Under the pieces are notes generated by a model. The model did no database searches. It had not been told where the DNA came from and was given only the letters and a program-made list of their open reading frames with translations. Positions 34,944 through 43,748 of a DNA stretch of 64,000 nt are shown here, piece after piece; positions within the stretch are counted from its first letter, which is position 1, and each line of letters starts with the position of its first letter. This DNA comes from Desulfocicer vacuolatum DSM 3385 (GTDB lineage: Bacteria > Desulfobacterota > Desulfobacteria > Desulfobacterales > Desulfobacteraceae), in the NCBI RefSeq assembly GCF_900176365.1, contig NZ_FWXY01000010.1, positions 62,001 through 126,000 on the forward strand, written 5' to 3'. A program made the translations under genes and the position numbers.

Positions 34944-36221
34944 CTACATCTTTGAACCTTCTGCATGGCTCTGGAGCTTAACTTCAACTTTTTCTGTGAG
35001 GCTTGCATAGTATTTACGCAGGATAACAAGAACTTCTTCACGGCCAAAGTGATCCACAACTTCCTCGTTGTTGGAAAGTGCGTGACGCAGTTTTGTACCG
35101 GAAAGGATAACTCTGTCATCTTTGCCGTGGGGGCAGGTTCTCATGGAAGCCATACCATCACATTTGTGGCAATAGAATGTCCAGTCAATTTTCAAGGCTT
35201 CGCACAGAAGGGCTTTACCTTCTTCTTCAGGGGTCGGGATGGTGTCAAAAATTTCCTGGGCTTCGAACAGTGTATAGAAATCACCAACGCCGGCATGGTC
35301 ACGACCGATGATCATTTTGTTGACACCGTAGTTTTGACGGAATGTGGCATGGAGAAGACCTTCACGGGGACCGGCATAACGCATATCAAGGGGATATCCG
35401 CCGTTGACCACATGCTCGGGAACAAAGTAACCTTTGATCAGGGTGTCAATGCACTCAATACGAACCTCTGCCGGAATGTCGCCGGGTTTGAGGTTACCGA
35501 TGAGAGAATGAATCAGAACGCCGTCACATACATCAAGGGCGATCTTGCAAAGATGCTCATGGGAACGATGCATGGGGTTACGAAGCTGCATGGAAGCAAC
35601 ATTGGCCCAGCCTCTTTCGTCAAAGATGGCACGGGTTTCTTTGGGGGTCAGGTAAACACCCTTGAATTTCTCGGGGAACTCGCCTTCGGAAAGAACTTTA
35701 ACAGGACCTGCCAGGCAGAACTCTTTTCTGGCCATAACCATCTGAACACCGGGATGATCTTCCATGGCAATTTTCCAGAACACGTCATCAGCAGATTCTT
35801 CGCCATGTCCCTTATAAACTTTTTCACATTCCCATTTTTTGTCATCTTCGGTCATCTCAAATTTTTCAGTGACCTTCATGGTGGCATAGATTTCACCGTC
35901 TCTTTCCAGGGTAATCTCATCACCAAGGTTAATGGCATCGGCATCATCTTTTGCAGCATCCAGCATCACGGGAACAGGCCAGAAGGTCCCATCGGCAAGG
36001 AGGAAGTCGGCGCAAACGCCTTTCCAGTCGGCTTGTGTCATAAACCCGTTAAGGGGGCTGAAACCACCGATACCCAGCATGATCAAATCACCCTTTACCT
36101 GGGAGCTGATCTCAATTTTCTTAAGGTCTGCGGCTTTTTTGAGTTCTGCTTCAAGTTCAGCGCCTTCGAGTTTACAGCAAACAAGTCCTTTTCCACCATG
36201 GGGGGCAACTAATTTAGACAT
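34944..36221 (-). CDS. sat: Sulfate adenylyltransferase (ATP sulfurylase)
   Basis: A 425-residue homooligomeric ATP sulfurylase that activates sulfate to APS, the first step of dissimilatory sulfate reduction. Motifs: [13 protein letters not shown] (the QXRNPXHXXHE nucleotide-binding motif), [31 protein letters not shown], and CYHCHKCDGM-like [18 protein letters not shown] with four metal-binding-type residues. Codon choice is more restricted than in neighbours, as expected for high expression. AAGGAG precedes the ATG. It has its own promoter with a palindromic operator and its own terminator, so it is monocistronic; aprBA are not in the window. Confidence 0.97.
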   Translation of the reverse strand: MSKLVAPHGGKGLVCCKLEGAELEAELKKAADLKKIEISSQVKGDLIMLGIGGFSPLNGFMTQADWKGVCADFLLADGTFWPVPVMLDAAKDDADAINLGDEITLERDGEIYATMKVTEKFEMTEDDKKWECEKVYKGHGEESADDVFWKIAMEDHPGVQMVMARKEFCLAGPVKVLSEGEFPEKFKGVYLTPKETRAIFDERGWANVASMQLRNPMHRSHEHLCKIALDVCDGVLIHSLIGNLKPGDIPAEVRIECIDTLIKGYFVPEHVVNGGYPLDMRYAGPREGLLHATFRQNYGVNKMIIGRDHAGVGDFYTLFEAQEIFDTIPTPEEEGKALLCEALKIDWTFYCHKCDGMASMRTCPHGKDDRVILSGTKLRHALSNNEEVVDHFGREEVLVILRKYYASLTEKVEVKLQSHAEGSKM

Positions 36222-36239
36222 AACTACTAACTCTCCTTA

Positions 36240-36280
36240 ATATAATATTAACCAAAATAAATGTTTGTACCAAACATTTA
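36240..36280 (-). promoter_or_regulatory. Putative sat promoter with palindromic operator
   Basis: A perfect inverted repeat with 10-bp arms, TAAATGTTTG and CAAACATTTA separated by three bases, occupies 36258-36280. On the minus strand TTGGTA (36268-36273), inside it, is 17 bases from TAATAT (36245-36250), a good -35/-10 pair that would give a short leader ending AAGGAG-ATG. Overlap with the -35 box suggests repressor binding. A second TTGACA lies further upstream at 36390-36395. Confidence 0.5.
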
Positions 36281-36401
36281 TACAAATTCCATCAATGATG
36301 CTGTGGGCAGTTTTTCGACCCCGGCCTTTTGTGCAAATTACAATCCGTTGGCAAAATAACTACCATGAATTAATAATGATTGGACTTTTTGTCAAGAATA
36401 A

Positions 36402-37040
36402 TTATTGTTTTATCCCGACTATCTCACCAATACGTGCCATGGAGGTGACATGGAAATCAGCTTCAAGGGCTTTGTTTTTAAAGGCGATAAAGGGTACACC
36501 GGCCGTACCGGCGGCCATTTGATCATATGAAGAATCCCCCACAAAAAGCATTTGTCCGGGGACAAGGGAATACCTTTTCATGATGGCATGCAGTTGTTCC
36601 GGCGACGGTTTGGGATGTTCAACATCAGCGGCGGTGACCACCATGTCAAAGGCGTCCTCCAGTTCATGGGCATTGAGAACAGCCTGCATGGTATTGGTTC
36701 TGTTGGTGGCAACAGCTCTTATCAATCCCTTTTCTTTAAGGGCGGCAAGCAGTTTTTTCAAGCCTTTTTCCCGGGCCATGTGAGGAATGAATTGATCATA
36801 CCCCATGGTACCCATGAAGTCATACACCGGTGTCAGGGATTCCAGCTCCGGGAAAAGATATTCAAGGGCCTCCTGCACAGTGAACATGTGCACTTTGACA
36901 AACTGCTCCCGGGTCAATTCCGGTTTACCAAAATGGGAAAGAACCATATTATAATACATCTCATTGGCACCCGAGGTGTCAAACATGACCCCGTCACAAT
37001 CAAATACCACTGCTTTTATGGATTCCATATTTAAATTCAT
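36402..37040 (-). CDS. HAD-superfamily phosphatase (Gph-like)
   Basis: A 212-residue haloacid-dehalogenase phosphatase. Motif I is VVFDCDGVMFDT, motif II VATNRTN, motif III K in HPKPSPEQLH, motif IV FVGDSSYDQMAA. The cap helices follow motif I, as in phosphoglycolate phosphatase and beta-phosphoglucomutase relatives. The substrate is not predictable from sequence. The start overlaps the preceding DUF1573 gene stop as ATGA, so the two are coupled. Confidence 0.88.
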   Translation of the reverse strand: MNLNMESIKAVVFDCDGVMFDTSGANEMYYNMVLSHFGKPELTREQFVKVHMFTVQEALEYLFPELESLTPVYDFMGTMGYDQFIPHMAREKGLKKLLAALKEKGLIRAVATNRTNTMQAVLNAHELEDAFDMVVTAADVEHPKPSPEQLHAIMKRYSLVPGQMLFVGDSSYDQMAAGTAGVPFIAFKNKALEADFHVTSMARIGEIVGIKQ

Positions 37041-37744
37041 TCCAGAATATTTCCAAACACATTAATCCTTATCTCCGGTTGAATGGTGCTGTCCGTGACA
37101 AGGGTGATCATATCAAAATATCTGCCCGGCCGGGTCTGCTTATTGGTGACCTTGATATTCCAGGCAAATGCATTTTCTTCAGATGGCTGTAGCTCCACAG
37201 CCACTGTTTTCTTATTTTTAACGGAAATATTTTTTATGGTAAAGGGGTATTTCTCCATGGCCAAAACCTTTACTGTTGAGGTTATTTCCCCGCCGACTTT
37301 TCCGGTGAGACGAACCACTTTGGGCTGTATGTTTACCATTTTTTCCACAGCCCCTGAGACCTTTAAAGAAATGATTTTATGGTCAGGATCATTGGTATAC
37401 ACCTGAATTATCTTGCTTAATGTCTTACCGCCATATCCAGAGGTGGAAACTGCTAAGGTCACTTTACCTTCCCCACCCGGGGGAATTGTTCTGTCATAGG
37501 AGACAGCTGTGCACCCTCAACCGGTTTTGACCCTGAGTACCTCCAGGGGAGCGTTTCCCTTGTTATGAATAACATAACGGTGGGTCACCTCACTTCCTTC
37601 GGGAACCGATTCAAATTGAAATTCCGGCGCAGAAACTTCGGCCACAGGTACGGCATTCCCATCTTTGGCTTCAAGGGAAGTGGCAGGGGTTGAAAAAGCC
37701 ATTATCACAAGGGCAGCAAAAAAAATATTTTTTATATTTTTCAC
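37037..37744 (-). CDS. DUF1573 exported protein, probable selenoprotein (in-frame TGA)
   Basis: Reading through a TGA at 37517-37519 gives one 235-residue protein. It starts at a GTG at 37744 behind GGGAG, with a signal peptide (NIFFAALVIMAFSTPATSLEA). Then comes the DUF1573 core: FQFESVPEGSEVTHRYVIHN, NAPLEVLRVKTG, the TGA as residue 76, GCTAVSYDRTIPPGGEGKV, GYGGKTLSKIIQVYTNDP. Family members usually have CGCT at this point, so TGA falls exactly on the first Cys and GCT follows in frame. Both halves are fully conserved in frame. I infer selenocysteine; a nonsense mutation is the alternative. It precedes and overlaps the HAD gene. Role unknown, probably periplasmic. Confidence 0.75.
37465..37519 (-). 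promoter_or_regulatory. Candidate bacterial SECIS element
   Basis: Downstream of the UGA, the coding strand forms TTCCCC-CGGGT-GGGGAA (37469-37485), a six-pair GC-rich stem with a five-base loop containing G. The loop starts about 38 bases after the UGA, at the outer end of the spacing I recall for bacterial SECIS elements. A second small stem CTGTC/GACAG lies between. Support is structural only. Confidence 0.4.
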
Positions 37745-37867
37745 GTTTTTTCTCCCATAATTGAATGATCTCGTAAAATATTTACCCCACAAATGCTTCC
37801 AGCATATCACATGGCGATTTCAAAAATCCATGGGGTCAATTTTACGGGTTCATCATGGTTAATTGTT

Positions 37868-38058
37868 TAACTCAACTTTCGGGCTTCATTTCAAAGCCGG
37901 CATTTTTAAATGTACCGATGGGGTCAGTTTGCCGACGGGGTCAGGCTTTTGTTATTGATGTTATCGACCAAGGCCTTTGCCAACGAAAAAAGCCTCGATA
38001 ATGTCAATAACGAAAGCCTGACCCCACCACGAAATGCGAACACCGAAAGTTGAGTTGT
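37868..38058. repeat. REP/MITE-like inverted repeat, copy 2
   Basis: The 89-base palindrome (37937-38025, GGGGTCAGGC...GCCTGACCCC) is nearly identical to the one at 25911-25999 but in opposite orientation, with the same flank. Here the whole unit is bounded by outer inverted repeats AACTCAACTTTCGG (37869) and CCGAAAGTTGAGTT (ending about 38057). It lies between pabBC and the DUF1573 gene. Confidence 0.85.
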
Positions 38059-38069
38059 TTAAAATACCA

Positions 38070-40412
38070 TCAGGCATCATCCAGCCAATAATTCAGACGA
38101 CGACAATGATCTGTGGCAGGCACAAAGGTATGGGCGTCAATGGAAATCACCGGTACAATGCCCATGAGGGCATTGGCTGCACACACATGTTCCATGGCAC
38201 AAAGCCCATGCACATCCAGTTTTTTAATCTTCACATCAACCCCCTGTTTTTCCATAAACGACACAGCCTTCTGCACTGTCACCCCGGGAAGCACATGGGG
38301 AGAAGTTGGCAAATAAAGGGTATTGCCCTCCAGGGCAAAAAGGGCACAGGTGTTGGTTTCAGACACAGACCCGTCAGTGTTTAAAATCAAAGCTTCATCC
38401 CCGTGATGTTTTCTTGCGTATTCCCCGGCCCGGTCATAAAATAAATAATTCAGAGTTTTATGATCTGCCAGGGGAGTTTGACGTCCAAAGGGGTAAGAAA
38501 TCAGACGAAGGCCGGGCTGTTGAGATGCTTCCAGACGATGAACATAGGGCCGCACAAAAACCGCCAAAAAATCCCTTCTTCCCGATGCGGCCCCCAAGGG
38601 CCCCCGGCCCAGGGCCGCCATGATTTTAACGGCGGCCACTGTCCCTCCCAATCCGTTGAGATCCACCAGATTGTCTATGATGGTCTTCCAGGAGATATCC
38701 GGGGGGGATGTGTGAAAAAGGGCTTGCCAGCTTGTGTTGAAGCGGTGAATATGTTCAGATAAAAAACAGGGTTCACCCCGGTTGACCCGAAGGGTTTCAA
38801 AAAGTCCGGCACCATACTGTGCCCCCGGGGAAAGGGCATCAAGCTTTGCCAGGTCCTGGGGTATTATTTCCCCATTCACCCAGGCAGACAAAGGGGCTTC
38901 AGGGGTAGTAGAACAACCCTTTGACATGAGAATGTCCATGAGGGTTTTACCCTTGTGCAAGGTCTCTTCATATTCCTTTTCCGGATCGGAATCAAAAACA
39001 ATCCCCCCCCCCACAGAATAGTTGATTCTGCCATTGGCAACGGTGGCTGTACGAATGGCAATGGAAAGATCCATGGTGTCATGAAAACTGATATAACCCA
39101 GAGAACCCGTGTACACATGGCGCTGCACCGATTCCAGCTCATCAATGATCTCCATGGCACGAATCTTGGGACACCCGGTGATGGAGCCGCCGGGGAAGGT
39201 GGCCCGGATGACATCCACGGCATCCATATGATTGTCCAGCACGGCAGTGACATCAGAAACCAGATGAAATACATTATCATAGGGTTCCAGGCGCTTGTGG
39301 GCCATGACTTCAACGCTTCCGCCCCTGGCCACCCTGCCAAGGTCATTTCTCATGAGATCCACGATCATGGACAATTCAGCATCGTCCTTGGTACTGCCGG
39401 TAAGTTCCCTTGCCAGGGCCTGATCTTCCTCCGGGTTTTTTCCCCGGGGAAGGGTTCCTTTGATGGGTCGTGTTTCCAGCCGGTGCCCGGCCCGGCGAAT
39501 AAATCGCTCCGGGGAGGTGGATACAATTTGATGGTCACCGGCGTTGATAAAGGCAAAAAAAGGGGCAGGATTCCGGTGGTAAAGATCTCGAAACAAGGTA
39601 TAGGCATTTCCTTGAAATCCGGTTTCATATCTTTGGGACAGGTTTACCTGGTAAATATCCCCGGCCCGGATATAGGACAAAATACGATCCACCGCCGCCA
39701 TATAAGATTTCCGGGTAAAGTTAGAGGTGAATCCACAGGAATCAATGGAATAGTCTTCCCTAAGCTCACCGGTTCCCCGGAAAAGGGTGGCGCCATTATC
39801 ATTTGACATTTTATTGCACTTCTGCCCACCGTTATCATGGGCAGCAGCCAATATCTCTTTTCGATGCACCTCAATAAAAGACGAAATGTGGCTGAAATCT
39901 GCACCCGGGGATAAAACAGGAGAAAAAAGTTCCGTTGTGGCGTTTAATTTATCATGGACCACCACCACCGAGGGAAGCACCAGAAAAAGATCGGGAAGAT
40001 TCCGGGGGGAGCAGGTGCGTGGGAGGTCTTCAATGCGATCTTTAAGATCATAGGAAAGATACCCAAAAAGCCCGGACATCACCGGTGAAAAAACCTCCCG
40101 GGGAGAGGAGATCTTAAAAAAGGAAACAAGGGTGGAAAGGGCTTCAAAGGGATCCATGGAAAAGGAAAAGGATTCTTTGGAAACCGTCACTTCAACCTGA
40201 GTTCCATGACACATCAGGGTCAACCACGGTTCTGCTGCCAGGATATGGTATCTTGCACAATCCATGGTACCGCCGCTGAGCAGCACCACTGTCCCCGGCC
40301 GGGCTGCCAGGGGAGTGGCAAAGGATTCCAGTGACACCGCAAGGGAAAGGGTATCCCGTTCAAGGGAGGAAATCTGAGGAAGTCGCTTTAGTAATTCATT
40401 TAACGATGCCAT
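38070..40412 (-). CDS. pabB: Aminodeoxychorismate synthase I / aminodeoxychorismate lyase fusion (PabBC)
   Basis: About 780 residues carrying both late steps of p-aminobenzoate synthesis. The first ~510 residues are PabB: GLFGYLSYDL, IRAGDIYQVNLSQRYE, STSPERFIRR, TRPIKGTLPRG, FPGGSITGCPKIRAMEIIDELE, YVSVGGGIV-like SVGGGIVFDSDPEKEYEET. The last ~260 are a PLP fold-type IV lyase (PabC): QYGAGLFETLRV, KTLNYLFYDRA with the PLP lysine, SVSETNTCALFAL. I choose the ATG at 40412 because the longer frame would overlap the upstream hydrolase gene; AGGAGG is rather distant, so the start is uncertain. The glutaminase PabA is not here. Confidence 0.92.
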   Translation of the reverse strand: MASLNELLKRLPQISSLERDTLSLAVSLESFATPLAARPGTVVLLSGGTMDCARYHILAAEPWLTLMCHGTQVEVTVSKESFSFSMDPFEALSTLVSFFKISSPREVFSPVMSGLFGYLSYDLKDRIEDLPRTCSPRNLPDLFLVLPSVVVVHDKLNATTELFSPVLSPGADFSHISSFIEVHRKEILAAAHDNGGQKCNKMSNDNGATLFRGTGELREDYSIDSCGFTSNFTRKSYMAAVDRILSYIRAGDIYQVNLSQRYETGFQGNAYTLFRDLYHRNPAPFFAFINAGDHQIVSTSPERFIRRAGHRLETRPIKGTLPRGKNPEEDQALARELTGSTKDDAELSMIVDLMRNDLGRVARGGSVEVMAHKRLEPYDNVFHLVSDVTAVLDNHMDAVDVIRATFPGGSITGCPKIRAMEIIDELESVQRHVYTGSLGYISFHDTMDLSIAIRTATVANGRINYSVGGGIVFDSDPEKEYEETLHKGKTLMDILMSKGCSTTPEAPLSAWVNGEIIPQDLAKLDALSPGAQYGAGLFETLRVNRGEPCFLSEHIHRFNTSWQALFHTSPPDISWKTIIDNLVDLNGLGGTVAAVKIMAALGRGPLGAASGRRDFLAVFVRPYVHRLEASQQPGLRLISYPFGRQTPLADHKTLNYLFYDRAGEYARKHHGDEALILNTDGSVSETNTCALFALEGNTLYLPTSPHVLPGVTVQKAVSFMEKQGVDVKIKKLDVHGLCAMEHVCAANALMGIVPVISIDAHTFVPATDHCRRLNYWLDDA

Positions 40413-40437
40413 CACGCTTGTATCAACGGCCTCCTGT

Positions 40438-41058
40438 TCAACGGAGAAATGGATTGCTCTGTTTTTCTCTGCCAATGGAGGTTTCCGGCCCGTGGCCGGG
40501 ATGGACCATGGTATCATCGGAAAAGGGGAATAATTTCTGGCGGATATTATCAATTAACTGCTGATAATCACCACCGGGCAGATCTGTTCTGCCAATGGAA
40601 CCGGCAAATAAGGTATCCCCCACAAAAAGATGGCCTTTGGTATAAAAACAAACCCCCCCCAGGGAGTGGCCGGGGGTGTGGACCACTGTCAGGGTGATAT
40701 TGCCAAAGGTGATTTCATCTCCTTCCTTGAGATAGGCATCGGCTTTGGGGGAATTTTCCGCAGCAAGGCCAAAGGAAGAGGCGGCTTTATTAAGATCTGC
40801 CAGCATGGGTTCGTCTGCTTCATGGATCATGAGCAACGCATTGGTGGCATCCTTCATTTTTTTATTTGCCCCCACATGGTCAAAATGTCCATGGGTATTT
40901 AACAAATATTTAACTTTAAGATTGAGAGATGCAAGGGTGGTCAAAATAAGATCCGCCTGGTCACCCGGATCAATAACCACAGCTTCCCGTGTATCTTCAC
41001 ACCCCAGTATATAGCAATTGGCCATGATGGGGCCCACTTCACGTTTTTCAATAATCAC
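40438..41058 (-). CDS. MBL-fold metallo-hydrolase (glyoxalase II-like)
   Basis: A 206-residue metallo-beta-lactamase-fold hydrolase: metal motif NTHGHFDHVG, HTPGHSLGGVCF, LFVGDTLFAGSIGRTDLPGG and HPGHGPETSIGREKQSNPFL. This is the compact YcbL/glyoxalase II-like type, which hydrolyses thioesters such as S-lactoylglutathione analogues; the natural substrate in an anaerobe may be another thiol conjugate. It follows nusB with an 85-base gap and precedes pabBC. Confidence 0.88.
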   Translation of the reverse strand: MIIEKREVGPIMANCYILGCEDTREAVVIDPGDQADLILTTLASLNLKVKYLLNTHGHFDHVGANKKMKDATNALLMIHEADEPMLADLNKAASSFGLAAENSPKADAYLKEGDEITFGNITLTVVHTPGHSLGGVCFYTKGHLFVGDTLFAGSIGRTDLPGGDYQQLIDNIRQKLFPFSDDTMVHPGHGPETSIGREKQSNPFLR

Positions 41059-41143
41059 AAAAGAGTCCTCCAGTTAAAAAGTCCACAGATCTTGATGTTA
41101 ATACAGGGGCTGCACATGCCTGTCGCCCCTTTTGAATCATACC

Positions 41144-41575
41144 TTAAGAACAGGGGGGAGATTCAATTTGCTCAGCCAGACGGATGCGGTCCAGAACACC
41201 GTTGACAAAAGGCCCGGTGGCCCGGGTACCAAATCTTTTTCCAATATCAACCGCCTCGTTAATGGAAACCGTGGCAGGAATATCCCGGCAGTTCAAAAAC
41301 TCAAAAATGGCCATGCGAAGCACATTTCGATCCACCACAGACATGCGGTTCACCCGCCAGTTGGTGGCATACTTATCCAGCAGCGTATCAATGGTCTCCC
41401 GTGATTCACAAACACCTGTTACCAGCTGAAAAAAAAGGGGGTTCACCGATTCTGTGACGGAACCTGCCAGATGTTCACAAAACAGATCCAGTATTTCTTT
41501 TGGGTCCCCCTTATCCACATCAGCATAATAAAGGGCCTGAAGGGCGAGAATCCTCGCCTGCCTTCGCTCTCCCAT
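41144..41575 (-). CDS. nusB: Transcription antitermination protein NusB
   Basis: A 143-residue all-helical RNA-binding protein: RRQARILALQALYYADVD at the N-terminus, RMSVVDRNVLRMAIFEFL, SINEAVDIGKRFGT and FVNGVLDRI. NusB with S10 binds boxA in rRNA leaders. The gene follows ribH with two bases between, the usual rib-nusB arrangement. Confidence 0.96.
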   Translation of the reverse strand: MGERRQARILALQALYYADVDKGDPKEILDLFCEHLAGSVTESVNPLFFQLVTGVCESRETIDTLLDKYATNWRVNRMSVVDRNVLRMAIFEFLNCRDIPATVSINEAVDIGKRFGTRATGPFVNGVLDRIRLAEQIESPPCS

Positions 41576-41577
41576 GT

Positions 41578-42054
41578 TTATTCAGTCCCACCCATATCAG
41601 ACATAAGATTTGCCATTTCAATGGCAGCAACCGCACAGTCAAAACCTTTATTACCGGCTTTGGTCCCGGCACGCTCCACAGCCTGCTCTATGGTGTCTGT
41701 GGTGAGCACACCAAAAATCACCGGCACATTGGCGTCCAGGCTCACCGTGGCAACCCCTTTGGACACTTCTGCACACACATAGTCATAATGGGAGGTTGCC
41801 CCCCGGATGACGGCCCCCAGACAGATGATGGCATCAAATTTACCCATATCTGCCATTTTTTTTGCAATCAATGGAATTTCAAAAGCACCGGGCACTTTGA
41901 CAAGGGTGATATCTTCATCTGCCGCACCACTTCGCTTCAGGGCATCCACCGCACCGTTTACCAGTCTTTCGGTGATAAAATCATTAAATCGTGCTGCAAT
42001 AATTCCAAATTTTTTACCACCGGCCACCAGTCCGGCTTCAATTACATGTGGCAT
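41578..42054 (-). CDS. ribH: 6,7-dimethyl-8-ribityllumazine synthase
   Basis: A 158-residue lumazine synthase: [64 protein letters not shown] with the catalytic His, [15 protein letters not shown], and [19 protein letters not shown]. It condenses the RibA/D product with dihydroxybutanone phosphate. It lies between ribBA and nusB, separated from ribBA by a palindromic insert. Confidence 0.96.
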   Translation of the reverse strand: MPHVIEAGLVAGGKKFGIIAARFNDFITERLVNGAVDALKRSGAADEDITLVKVPGAFEIPLIAKKMADMGKFDAIICLGAVIRGATSHYDYVCAEVSKGVATVSLDANVPVIFGVLTTDTIEQAVERAGTKAGNKGFDCAVAAIEMANLMSDMGGTE

Positions 42055-42119
42055 TGTCCATCCTCATATCTATTTGAAGGGGATATTTTGTCCCCAACCG
42101 AATTTATACCTATAAAATG

Positions 42120-42221
42120 GGCATCCTTTAAATATCATCCCCCCAAACGTTATAAGCGGAAATGTTTCCCGGCAACCACAAGGTGTTTTTCAACACCTCA
42201 GACCGGGAAGTAAAGGATGCC
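42120..42221. repeat. Palindromic element with GGCATCC ends between ribBA and ribH
   Basis: GGCATCCTTTA (42120) and TAAAGGATGCC (ending 42221) bracket 102 bases, inside which TTCCCGG/CCGGGAA and AGGTGTT/AACACCT stems nest. It resembles the GGCAT-ended elements elsewhere. It lies in the middle of the rib operon; it is not an FMN riboswitch. Confidence 0.55.
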
Positions 42222-42231
42222 GGAACATGTT

Positions 42232-43455
42232 TTATTCATCAAGATCAGGGGTGCACATTTTTAGCAAGTGCCCCATTTTTAATTGCTTGCAGCTCAGATA
42301 ATCCTTATTGAACTCATTGGGCCCCACTTCAATGGGTACCTGCTCTTCCACGCTCAGTCCATAGCCTTCAAGCCCCACCATTTTAGTGGGATTGTTGGTC
42401 ATCAGGCGCATTTTTCGAACACCGAGATCCGCAAGCATCTGTGCACCGATACCGTAGTCACGCATGTCAGCATCAAAACCAAGCTTGAGATTTGCCTCCA
42501 CAGTGTCACATCCCTGACGCTGGAGTTCATAGGCCTTAAGTTTATTCACAAGGCCAATACCCCGTCCTTCCTGGCGCAGATAGAGAATCACCCCGCTGCC
42601 CTCTTTTTCCATGATTCCCATGGCCTTGTGCAGCTGATCTCCGCAATCGCATCGCATGGAGCCAAAGATATCTCCGGTCATACACTCTGAATGCACCCTG
42701 ACCAGAATGGCTTTTTCAGGATCAATTTCACCTTTAACCATGGCAATGTGGGTGAGATTATCCAGATCATTTTCATAGGCAATGATGCGGAATTCTCCAC
42801 CAAATTCTGTGGGAATAAGTGTTTCCGCAGCCTTTCTCACAAAAGACTCGGTTTTCAACCGGTAATTGACCAAATCCGCCACAGTGCAAATGCCGATATT
42901 ATGTTTTTCACTGAATTTTTCAAGGGAGGGCATGCGTGCCATGGTGCCGTCATCATCCATGATTTCACAAATGACCCCGGCAGGTTTACATCCGGCAAGG
43001 GTGGCAAGATCCACCGAGCCTTCGGTCTGACCCACACGGACCATCACGCCACCGTCCCGGGCCCTGAGGGGGAAAATATGACCCGGACGGACAAGGTCAC
43101 TTGCCGTGGCACCGTCTGCAACGGCCACCTGTACCGTGGTGGCCCTGTCAGCAGCAGAGATACCGGTGGTGACCCCCGTCTTGGCCTCAATGGAAACCGT
43201 AAATCCGGTTTCATAGGGAGAGGTATTGTCCTCCACCATCATGGGCAATCCCAGTCGATCTGCGATGTCACCGGCCAGTGAAAGGCAAATCAGGCCACGA
43301 CCATGGGTGGCCATGAAATTAATGGCCTCCGGGGTCACAGCTTCGGCAGCCATGGTCAGATCACCTTCATTTTCACGGTCTTCATCATCCACCAGGATCA
43401 CCATGCGGCCGGCCTTTATGTCTTCAATGGCCTGTTCAATTGTAATAAGAGGCAT
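42232..43455 (-). CDS. ribBA: Bifunctional DHBP synthase / GTP cyclohydrolase II
   Basis: Residues about 1-205 are 3,4-dihydroxy-2-butanone-4-phosphate synthase (VILVDDEDRENEGDL, HGRGLICLSL, GHIFPLRARDGGV). Residues about 206-407 are GTP cyclohydrolase II (VRVHSECMTGDIFGSMRCDCGDQL with the zinc cysteines, LYLRQEGRGIGL, LTNNPTKMVGLEGYG). The two activities supply both precursors of lumazine. It follows ribE after a repeat-filled gap and precedes ribH. Confidence 0.96.
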   Translation of the reverse strand: MPLITIEQAIEDIKAGRMVILVDDEDRENEGDLTMAAEAVTPEAINFMATHGRGLICLSLAGDIADRLGLPMMVEDNTSPYETGFTVSIEAKTGVTTGISAADRATTVQVAVADGATASDLVRPGHIFPLRARDGGVMVRVGQTEGSVDLATLAGCKPAGVICEIMDDDGTMARMPSLEKFSEKHNIGICTVADLVNYRLKTESFVRKAAETLIPTEFGGEFRIIAYENDLDNLTHIAMVKGEIDPEKAILVRVHSECMTGDIFGSMRCDCGDQLHKAMGIMEKEGSGVILYLRQEGRGIGLVNKLKAYELQRQGCDTVEANLKLGFDADMRDYGIGAQMLADLGVRKMRLMTNNPTKMVGLEGYGLSVEEQVPIEVGPNEFNKDYLSCKQLKMGHLLKMCTPDLDE

Positions 43456-43564
43456 TTGCGAATATTTTCACTCCTTTTAACTTGTAGATGAAGCGTGTGT
43501 ATGCCATCCATTGTGGACATAACCGGCACTTCAATCTTCGTTATGACAATGTGCACTGTCATAT

Positions 43565-43740
43565 ATTTTTTTTATATGAAAATCCGTCCAACGACCTGTA
43601 ATGGTTGGAGTTTCATTTTTCGTTGTGGGCAGGTCAAATCCCAATATGATCTGCCCATGGCAGTTATATGAAATACTCCACAAATCATAGGCGTATTTCA
43701 AGCTTTGTTGTGGGCAAACCAAGGGGCAACAAAGGAGCGC
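43565..43740. repeat. Two module-1 repeats inside the rib operon
   Basis: A variant module 1 (ATATGAAAATCCGTCC ... TTTTTCGTTGTGGGCAGGTC ... GATCTGCCCATGGCAG) is joined to a standard one (TATATGAAATACTCCAC ... GTATTTCAAGCTTTGTTG). They fill most of the gap between ribE and ribBA. Confidence 0.8.
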
Positions 43741-43748
43741 CATGGCAA

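Noticed and set aside
34965-36212. A 415-codon plus-strand open frame opposite sat
   Set aside because: It is the antisense shadow of sat, produced by its biased codon use, and has no protein-family features.
37037-37810. Two separate DUF1573 genes or a simple pseudogene
   Set aside because: Frame and family conservation continue straight through the single TGA, which falls on a conserved Cys. A pseudogene is not excluded but is the less economical reading.
42055-42231. FMN riboswitch between ribBA and ribH
   Set aside because: The conserved AGGGGATGAAATTCCC and other RFN-element cores are absent; the structure is explained by a GGCATCC-ended palindrome.
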